Shown here piece after piece: positions 56,765-64,000 of a stretch of DNA of 64,000 nucleotides (the first letter of the stretch is position 1; each line of letters begins with the position of its first letter). Under the pieces are notes generated by a model. That model had not been told where the DNA came from. It saw nothing but the letters and a program-made list of their open reading frames with translations, and ran no database searches. This DNA is from Ectobius pallidus (taxonomy: Eukaryota > Arthropoda > Insecta > Blattodea > Ectobiidae): contig CAXKWD010000004.1 of assembly GCA_964059195.1 (NCBI GenBank), forward strand, positions 123,352,043-123,416,042. Reading direction: 5' to 3'. The translations under genes were made by a program, and so were the position numbers.

Positions 56765-57210
56765 ATTAGTTGTTGCTCTTGTACCGGTCAACTGATTTGG
56801 TCCAAAATAAATAGGCTTCTCGCCATGGACAATATAAATGTGTATACCAAGTTTCATAAAAATCCGATAAAGCATATTTGAGTTATCGCTCCTTTCTGAT
56901 ATGTTACCACAAAAAGGTACTAAATTGGGCATTATTCCGACACCGGCCAACCGATTTAGTCCAATATAAACAGATGTCTTCCCATGGACATTATAAATGC
57001 GTACACCAAGTTTCATGAAAAACCGATAAAGCATATTTGAGTTATCACACCTTTAAAACAGACACTAAATTGGGATTTACTCTGGTACCGGTCAACCGAT
57101 TTGGTCCAGCATCAATAGGCTTCTTCCCATGGACATTACAAACGCATATACCAAGTTTCATTAAAATCCAATGAAGTGTATTTTAGTTATTGCGCATATA
57201 GACACAAGGA
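56765..57210 (-). repeat. Three-unit tandem repeat, unit ~150-168 bp
   Basis: Units begin near 56770, 56938 and 57087 with CCGGTCAACYGATTTGGTCC (variants), then CCATGGACAWTATAAA and CCAAGTTTCATRAAAA. A lone partial unit is at 6920-7003. Confidence 0.85.
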
Positions 57211-57797
57211 CATTTTTCCGTCCCCCACACAATCTTATAAAGTACCATACATAATAAATTGTGGAACATGGACCTCAATAAAAACAGATAGAGGAAAAAT
57301 AATTAATTTATCATAAGTAATTCCACGAGAGTTTATGAGTTTATCAATAGATTTGCAACTGCGCAGCGGGAGCTAATTTATCTGATGAAACTATTCAACT
57401 CAAGTTGGATTTATTAAGACTATTCCATGAATAAAGATGTAATTGGTTATACAAATAATAATTACTTTCATGCTTTGTTGTATAAAAACAAAACTAACAG
57501 CTGCAAGATCATGGCATACTATGAATCAACCATCCATGAATCGACTTGAGTTACCATGTTGTGACCAGGGCTACCAATGGTGCATATAAGACACAGTTAA
57601 CTTAATTCAGGTAAGCTGACAGCAGAACAGAATAAAAGCACATGAACTGGCTTGCACGCAATCAAATTTGTTTTTTTAATCAATGTACATTTGTATTATT
57701 TAAATTTCCAAACAAGTTGTGTTGTATAAAATAATCTTTTTCTTTTGCGTGCTGCTTAATGACAGCATGTGACGTATTAATCACGATGCACTGATGC

Positions 57798-58396
57798 TAG
57801 GGTGACCATTTCTAAAATGTCAGAAAGGAGGACACCTCTTTGGTAATCTAGCATAGTATAAAACTTCGGGCATGGACGGCTGGACAGCAGATATTACATA
57901 GTATAACCCTGACTAATTTTACTTAATAATTGCATTTATATAAAATAAATGATTATACACTGCTTTACTGCTTTTTGAAATGTACTGAAATTCTTTGACT
58001 CAGTGAGAATTAAAAGAAGTATTTCGTTTTGACATTCTGGTAATTGAAGAAAAACGAGACTTGAACAACAATCAACAGTACGGCTAACGCCACGTACTGC
58101 ACCAAACAAAATATGATAGTACGCTATTATCGTATGGACAAGTGTGCCAACGTTAGGAATAGATTCAGATTTTTCCGCTGCACCAACTGAACAAATGATA
58201 GTATCGACAAGCGTGCCAACCTTAGGATTCGCAGGAACATACGGGAAAATACAAATTTTATTAATACGCTTTACCGATCCATCAGAGTCTCGAAAAGGAG
58301 GACAAATCAACGTCTGTCATAAAGCTGCGCCAGATGGAGGACTGCTTAGCAAAAAGCCTTACAGTCCGGCCAAAAGCCGGACATCTGGTCACCCTA
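57798..58396. mobile_element. hAT-type element (599 bp)
   Basis: Ends TAGGGTGACCA, inverted, with the perfect 8 bp duplication ACTGATGC (57790-57797, 58397-58404). Inside, GGACAAGTGTGCCAACGTTAGG and its variant 60 bp on form a direct pair. The minus-strand frame of 124 codons has no domain and is probably a relic. Confidence 0.92.
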
Positions 58397-58833
58397 ACTG
58401 ATGCTTATACATCCAGTAATGAGCTATTTTATCGGATAAAATCCCATCCTCGTACATTTTATAAGATACCCTCCCTAGGGGTTGCATGACCTTATCGTTG
58501 GTGGGAGGGTTTGTGTGGTCTGATGATACCTTGGGCTAAACCGGCGGTAGCATAGCTACTGGAAGGGTCACCCATGCCAGCCAGGCCAAGGCGAGGATCC
58601 AGACAAAGAAGCAACCCAGAAGAGGATATCCAACGGTTCTGAAGGCGGAAGAGGAGTGAGAGTCCCAACGGCGGAAGAGATTACCTCTGTTAGGGAGGGG
58701 TAGGCTGAACTCCATAGCTGTAGAGAAAGCAATCAGCCTAGGAGACGGAAACCCCGAAATTAAATGACCTGGCCCTCCAGGTTGGGGGTTAGGTGTGAGG
58801 CTAGTAACCTCACCCCAGAAAACATTTTAAACT

Positions 58834-59997
58834 ATGAAACCTCAAGGAAATAGAAACAGCTTGTCTTTACTGGCACAACCTGGCAAACGTAAAACGGATA
58901 ATGATTTTAAACTTGCGACATGGAATGTTCTGTCTCTCTATAGACCTGGAGCTAAGAAGATGCTCTTGGAACAGCTAGAAAACTATAATATTGATGTGAC
59001 AGCGATACAGGAAGTTAAATGGGTGGGGAATGGCATCATCGATAAAGGTGAACATGCTGTGTACTATAGCTGTCATGAGAAACAGCACATATCAGGAACA
59101 GGTTTCGTAGTTAGTAGAAAGGCTAAAGATCTAGTTTTAAAGCAGTAAATCACAGAATCTGCTACCTACGCATTAAAGGTAGGTTTTTTTAATTTTAGTC
59201 TTTTTAGCATCTATGCCCCTACAGAAGTATCATCCATGGAAGAGAAAGAGGATTTTTATCTGAATCTAGAAAGAGCAGTAGACAACTGCCCACGAAACGA
59301 CATTAAAACAGTACTCGGAGATGCAAATGCAAAAATCAGAAGAGAGAGAGCGCTATACCCTACAATTGGCCAGTTTAGTACACACGAAGAGACAAATGAT
59401 AATGGGCTCAGGCTGGTGAGATTTGCTGCATCAGGTGGTATGACTGTGGGCAGCATTTTGTCTCCAGGGAAGAATATCCATAAATATACTTGGAAATCCC
59501 TGGATGAGCAAACAGAAAATCAGATAGATCATCTATTAAGAAGCTCAAGACATAAATCTAATCTAATGAACATTAGAACATTCAGAGGAGCAAACATATA
59601 TTCTGATCATTATCTAGTAATAGCCCACATCAGACATAGGTTATCGAATATCAAAAAAGAAAAAGGAAGTAAATGCAAAAAGTTTAATGTAAATAAACTG
59701 AAAGTACCAGAAAATGTAACTTCATATAAAGCAAAACTAGATGAATCTCTCATGAACAGTGACATAAATAGTAATGATGATATCGACCATCAGTGGCAGT
59801 TGTACAAACAGACAATGGTGGGTATAGCAGAAAAGGAGCTGGGTTTAACTGAAAAGGTGTTAAGAAGTGAATGGTTCGACGAAGATTGTCAGAAAGTAAC
59901 AGAATGGAAAAATGAAGCATATAAAAAAATTCTACAAAAGAAAAATACTAGAGGAGTAGTGGAAGAATATAGGAAGAGAAGAAAAGAAAATACGTAG
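58834..59997 (+). pseudogene. RTE apurinic-type endonuclease region
   Basis: Begins MKPQGNRNSLSLL; LATWNVLSLYRPG (Asn of the active site) and DVTAIQEVKW (catalytic Glu) follow. A stop at 59146-59148 and a frame change lead into KTVLGDANAKI (GDxN box), QIDHLL and IYSDHYLV (SDH box). A Lys-rich linker ends at 59997. Confidence 0.85.
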
Positions 59998-60412
59998 ACA
60001 AAAGAAGAGATAATGGGAGAGAAAGCAGCTCGAAAACATACAACTGGACAAGGATAGGAATAACTCAAGGAAGTTTTATAGAAAGGTTAACAACATTAAG
60101 AACGAATATAAACCTAGAATAGCCATTTGTACAACGGAGGATGGCACAACAATAGCTGAAGGAAAGAAAGTTTTACAGAGATGGGCGGGATACTTCCAAG
60201 AAATTCTAAATACTGACCTAGATGATCAAGGAATACAAGAACTAAGGATAGATTCAAATGAAATAGGCATAGAACCCCCAGATCTACTTGATGCTGAAAA
60301 GGCTATACAAAGATTGAGGAATAATAAATAGCCGGGAGAAGATTGTTTACAAGCAGAACTATTTAAACATGGAGGAAATGAGTTTTACAAGAGAATACAT
60401 GAACTGATTAGC

Positions 60413-61619
60413 TTGATTTGGAAAGAGGAAAGAATGCCACAAGAATGGAAGATTGGAATAATTTGCCCTCTCTACAAGGGTGAACCACTGGTATGTTCGA
60501 ACTATCGAGGAATAACTATCGAGGAAAATGTCACCTACAAAATTCTGACTATTATAATATATAATAAATTATTGCCCTTTGTGGAGAAAGAAATTGGGCA
60601 ATACCAAAGTGGCTTTAGAACAGGTAAATCCACAATAGACCAGATTTTCAACCTAAAGCAGATACTAGAGAAAACTAATAAATTTAATATCAATACTCAC
60701 CACCTGTTCATTGACTTCAAGGCTGCATACGACACTATAAACAGGAAACAACTGATACTGGCGATGATAGAGCTTAAACTCCCATCAAAATTTGTATGTC
60801 TGGTAAGAATGACATTGGAAGAGGTTAAATGTAAAGTAAAGATCCAAACGGAATTGACCAGTGAGTTTGTATGCAACACAGGATTGCATCAAGGGTATGC
60901 GATAGCTTTGGAAAAGGTGGTTAGAGACTCTGGGATCCAGAGAGAGAGAGAACAATCTTTACCACATCCATACAGCTATTAGGTTAGGGGGATGATATGG
61001 ACATAATAGGTAGGTCTTTTTGGGCAATGACAGAAGCCTTTCTCACCCTTGAACCTAAAGCAAAGAAGATGGGACTAGTAATTAATGGAGAAAAGACAAA
61101 GTACATGACTTCAGACAAAAATTATGCTACAAAAAAGGAAGTCCAGATAGGAGGACATACTTTCGAAACTGTTGACCAATTCACATATTTAGGGGCAACA
61201 GTCCAAATGGATAACGACACAACGCATGAAATAAAACACCGAATAAACAAGGCCAATAAATGCTACTATGGGCTCTTAAAGAGCATGAGAAGTCAAGTCC
61301 TGTCGAGGTCGGTGAAAGTCTTGTTGTATAAGACCCTCATAAGACCTGTCCCGACATGCATGCGAAACATGGACTATTGGAAAAAACAATGAACACATTC
61401 TACAATGTTTTGAAAGAAAAATATTTTGATTCTGAAATTTGCAAAAGGGTATGGTACACTCAACCAGAACGGAGAAGGAAAAGAGGAAGACCAAGATTCC
61501 ACTGGAAGAATGAGGTGGATGATGATGCAAGAGAATTGGGACTGAGAAACTGGTGGAAAGAGGCACAGGATCGTTGTAACTGGAGGAAGCGCCTTGAGGA
61601 GGCCAAGACTCAGAGTTGA
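60413..61619 (+). pseudogene. RTE reverse transcriptase and C-terminus, broken
   Basis: RT blocks: WKIGIICPLYKGE, NYRGITIEENV, QYQSGFRTGKSTIDQI, HHLFIDFKAAYDTI (first catalytic Asp). A deletion removes part of the block after GLHQG. The YADD box is destroyed: TAG GGG GAT GAT gives stop-Gly-Asp-Asp near 60980-60995. A second frame runs 60997-61392 (TYLGATVQMDND) and a third 61356-61619, with RKRGRPRFHWKNEVDDD, the conserved RTE C-terminus. Confidence 0.87.
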
Positions 61620-61789
61620 GTTGTTGAGCCAATGTTGTTGATGATGATGATTTTATAAGATAAACGACCTTGATAGGTCTATATCCGAGGAATTGCTAAA
61701 CGTTATTGGTCAATTATATTGGTCGATAACATGCGGCGTATGAGTGGAATAGTCTTTAAGAACAGATGAGAAAGGGTTGTTGCATGATC

Positions 61790-61940
61790 TAGTGATTATT
61801 GTAGCAATCTACAGATTAGCAAAAGTGGGTTCGATCCCTGGTACCTCCTCAAATTTTTCAATGATACAGAGGTCTGGAATCAGATGCATTCAGCCAGCCT
61901 CTTGAGGATAACTGAGATCTACTTGTTAAAGAAGTTTAGT
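61790..61940 (+). mobile_element. SINE family 1, third copy
   Basis: B box GGTTCGATCCCTGGTACCTCC near 61831 and body CAGAGGTCTGGAATCAGATG match 1320-1568 in plus orientation. The A-box region (CATGATCTAGTGATTATTGT) is degenerate. Confidence 0.75.
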
Positions 61941-62542
61941 AGAAGCCCACTGTAGACCACTGTTTATAAGTGAGAAGATTTTAACCGTTGTAAATGTTTA
62001 TATCTATTCACTGTGTATCTTCCCAAGTCAAATTATAATCATAGAAACTATGTTAACAGGACCCAGATATTTTTTTGAACTATGTTATTAATGCAGTACA
62101 GTATAGTATTAACTTTTCTATTAAGGCAGCAAAATGTATGTATTTAAAACTTGAAGAAAATATGAATGTTAATGGAGGTGACTTCCAAAATCTTGCAGGC
62201 TTCATGGTTACTTATTTTTCTACAGTTTGATTATGTGGTAAGATGCCATAATATTAAATCACACCATACTTACAAGTCAGTGCATTTTTTATTTTCTCAT
62301 AATCGATTTTAAGGAGATCACCCATATAAGGCAACAGAATTCAGGCACTCTGAATTGCCATATTTAGTGTAATATTCTCTGTGGTTCCAAAAAAGCAAGA
62401 ACCATTTAAACAAATTTAAAATAAAAAAACTTGAAGCATAACTTTAAATTAAACCTTTAAAACAATTTACTGAATACATATCAGAATAAAATTTCATACA
62501 TATAACAAAGTTGTAAATCTATTTTAAGGGGAAAAATGTTAC
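61941..62542. other. Intron sequence, nothing recognised
   Basis: AT-rich intron between the SINE and the first SHPRH exon in the window. Confidence 0.4.
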
Positions 62543-62706
62543 CTCTTAATGCTCGCTCCATTTCACAAGGGCCCCATGTGCCTTGATTCAACTGCCCAAG
62601 CAATACCACTTCCCCAACTAAGCTGTGTTCAGTCTGCTTTTTACTTATGGCAAATATCAGACTTTCATAACTCTTGAGATGTGATTCACATGTACATAAT
62701 TGGCAT
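62543..62706 (-). CDS. SHPRH: SHPRH exon, most 5' in the window
   Basis: AG acceptor at 62707-62708 after a TTTTATTTC tract, GT donor at 62541-62542. One base completes a codon, then 54 codons including CESHLKSYESLIF and GTWGPCEMERALR, and one base is carried to the next exon. This lies in the long insert between helicase lobe 1 and the RING. It contains no named domain, so the call rests on frame continuity and resemblance to SHPRH. Confidence 0.82.
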
Positions 62707-62708
62707 CT

Positions 62709-64000
62709 GAAATAAAAATATGAAGATAGAGCATAACTCATGGCAATTATTTTTTTTCTCAAAGTAAGGCGATGGTACCACGAGATGTAGTATGTCACAG
62801 GAGTGTTGCATGTTTAGTATATGGACACATCGTTTGGTAGCATCGTGAAGTATGGTTATTTGAATAGAGGCGATGGTAACCTAGCTGTGAGTCAGGAGCC
62901 TTGCAGAATGGATTTGACAAGATGTGAACATCATTCTTACGCCAAAATAGTCACTTTCTGAGGGACAAATGCCAGTGAATACCAAGGAGCTGATGAAAGC
63001 TTTGGGGAATGCCCATCCGTACCAAACATTAAGGCATCAAGGAGTAGGCACATATGCTTTCATGCTTCCAACTATCCCAATACAATGTTGCATGATGGAT
63101 GAGTATGGACGTTTAATGTTTATTGGTGTATGTTTCTTTCACTATCCTACATTTAGTATCCATAATCTGCATTATACATACATTCCACACCCTGCACTTT
63201 CATTGTATATTTCCAAAAATTTAAATGGTTCCACATTTTCAGAAGAAAAAAATTGTTACCATGACTTATGTGGTCCATCCCTGATAGTTAACACCTCAAG
63301 TGAAAATGTTCAATAACTTGCTCTAACAGTTAGTCTGATGGTAAATTTAGAAACTGGGAGTATGGTAAGGAAGTGTTAAAAACCAAGAGAAAAAATGTGT
63401 GATTGGAGGCTTTCCAGGTATTGAGAATGTATAATGGTTTCTCCGGCTTCCAACCGGGTCAGTAGGACAATCGATTCCAAGCTTTCAGCAACTATCTCTA
63501 CTGCCATCTTCTGGAGAAGTAAGCTGAAGTTGGGAAATATCTATGTAATATATTGGGGGGGGGGACCAATAAGAAAATCAGAAAGTGGAACAATTGAAAG
63601 GAGAGCTCTGATTGGTTGAGAAGGGAAAACTGAATTTAATAATAGTTTGAGATGTGAAATCAGTCCTTTTCACAGCCGGTACCCTATTTGGGAGTGAGAA
63701 AGACCAATACTGGCTGTCAGGTCTGGCCTGGGATGTCCTTATGATGTTTACAAAAAAAAGGGACATCTTAAACGTTTTTGGGAAAAATTTTGTGACAATG
63801 ATGGAAATAGGGGGACAAAAATTTCATCCACAAAATTTAGGGGACATTTAAAATTACCTTTTTCTCATACAAACAAATTATCCCAAATGGCTTAAATTAC
63901 TTCATAAATTTCTTCTGCAGACTGATATAGTTAATTTATTTCATTCTCACTGTACGTTTTTAACTTTTATGTATTTTATCAAGAAGTAAATTAACTTCTA
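62709..64000. other. Intron sequence, nothing firmly recognised
   Basis: AT-rich. 63430-63510 on minus reads MAVEIVAESLESIVLL-like residues in one frame, and G-runs occur at 63552-63563 (GGGGGGGG). No supported gene; the upstream exons of SHPRH lie beyond the window. Confidence 0.4.

Larger units (their letters stand above)
58469..61649 (+). mobile_element. Full-length RTE-type LINE, inactive
   Basis: Flanked by the perfect 13 bp duplication ATTTTATAAGATA (58456-58468, 61650-61662). It has a ~365 bp leader, an endonuclease region, reverse transcriptase and a 3' end in (TGATGA)n directly after the last codons, the short 3' region of RTE-type elements. Several frameshifts and stops split the reading frame, so it is complete in length but dead. 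Confidence 0.9.
57414..61759 (-). mobile_element. MITE-like dispersed repeat, copy 3, split by two insertions
   Basis: Ends TTAAGACTATTCCATGAAT (57414) and TTAAAGACTATTCCACTCAT on minus (61759). Removing the hAT element, the LINE and their duplications leaves about 545 bp matching 9799-10269 and 29700-29960 (CCAATAACGTTTAGCAATTCC, CCGATAAAATAGCTCATTAC). Confidence 0.7.
437..62706 (-). other. SHPRH: SHPRH gene, 3' half (eight exons, minus strand)
   Basis: Eight minus-strand exons join into one uninterrupted frame of 556 codons. In order they encode part of the long insert between the helicase lobes, a C3HC4 RING finger split over two exons, the helicase C-terminal lobe and a Ser/Thr-rich tail. 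This order and the wording around each motif match SHPRH, the metazoan relative of yeast Rad5: a nuclear SNF2 ATPase and E3 ligase that polyubiquitinates PCNA in DNA-damage tolerance (family knowledge). All internal exon borders show AG acceptors and GT donors, and phases agree across every junction. The N-terminal SNF2 ATPase lobe, linker-histone and PHD regions known in the family are not in the window. The introns, up to about 20 kb, are filled with mobile elements. Confidence 0.93.

Noticed and set aside
57936..58310. 124-codon minus-strand frame inside the hAT element
   Set aside because: No domain; internal duplication of the element accounts for the repeated VGTLV wording. Treated as part of the element.
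61276..61632. 118-codon minus-strand frame
   Set aside because: It is antisense to the conserved C-terminus of the RTE reverse transcriptase.
62969..63316. 115-codon plus-strand frame MPVNTKELMKALGN...
   Set aside because: No recognisable domain, and it lies in repeat-like intron; not enough support for a gene.

Overview
This window is AT-rich insect-type nuclear DNA. Spliced GT..AG introns, tRNA-derived SINEs, mariner, hAT, Kolobok-like, PIF/Harbinger-like, RTE and Penelope elements, and the absence of any bacterial gene layout all point to an arthropod with a large, repeat-rich genome. A hemimetabolous insect such as a cockroach or termite is my guess; the species is not proven by the sequence. 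The only host gene I can support is the 3' half of SHPRH, a SNF2-family helicase/RING E3 ubiquitin ligase, on the minus strand. It runs right to left through the whole window as eight exons (62543-62706, 55880-55980, 35077-35274, 31489-31653, 23918-24202, 13538-13645, 9385-9545, 437-926). All have GT/AG borders and compatible phases and together give 556 continuous codons; the 5' half lies beyond position 64000. 

Almost all the rest is transposable-element debris inside the introns. Left to right: a SINE; a 4.4 kb DNA transposon with ~500 bp inverted repeats and a broken DDE-type transposase (2478-6887); a pogo-like mini-element (7010-7522); SINEs; a mariner fold-back (8684-9357); a Kolobok-like element carrying a THAP gene and a P2X7-like Cys-rich gene (10870-12816, second copy 38507-39550); another mariner fold-back with a nested 1.4 kb element (13774-15658); an 860 bp GA tract; two Penelope-like inverted dimers with GIY-YIG endonuclease reading frames and hammerhead-like motifs (16754-17842 and 18490-20519); mariner-type elements at 22368-23466 and 24382-25640; hAT elements with target-site duplications at 21201, 27277, 29226, 49170, 53769 and 57798; a Harbinger-like element holding two further nested elements (39802-43864); a 5'-truncated LINE (47565-48985); a 4.8 kb compound palindrome (about 50800-55640); and a full-length but dead RTE-type LINE flanked by a 13 bp duplication (58469-61649). 

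No element has an intact transposase or reverse transcriptase: every recognisable reading frame is truncated, frameshifted or interrupted. The recurring theme is inverted (hairpin) dimers, seen in unrelated element classes and all lying within one transcribed host gene. Host function therefore comes only from the SHPRH exons; the repeats matter as possible sources of dsRNA, splice interference and ribozyme activity in the SHPRH pre-mRNA. Element borders were fixed from terminal inverted repeats and target-site duplications read directly; superfamily names are inference from protein motifs and duplication length. No database search was possible.
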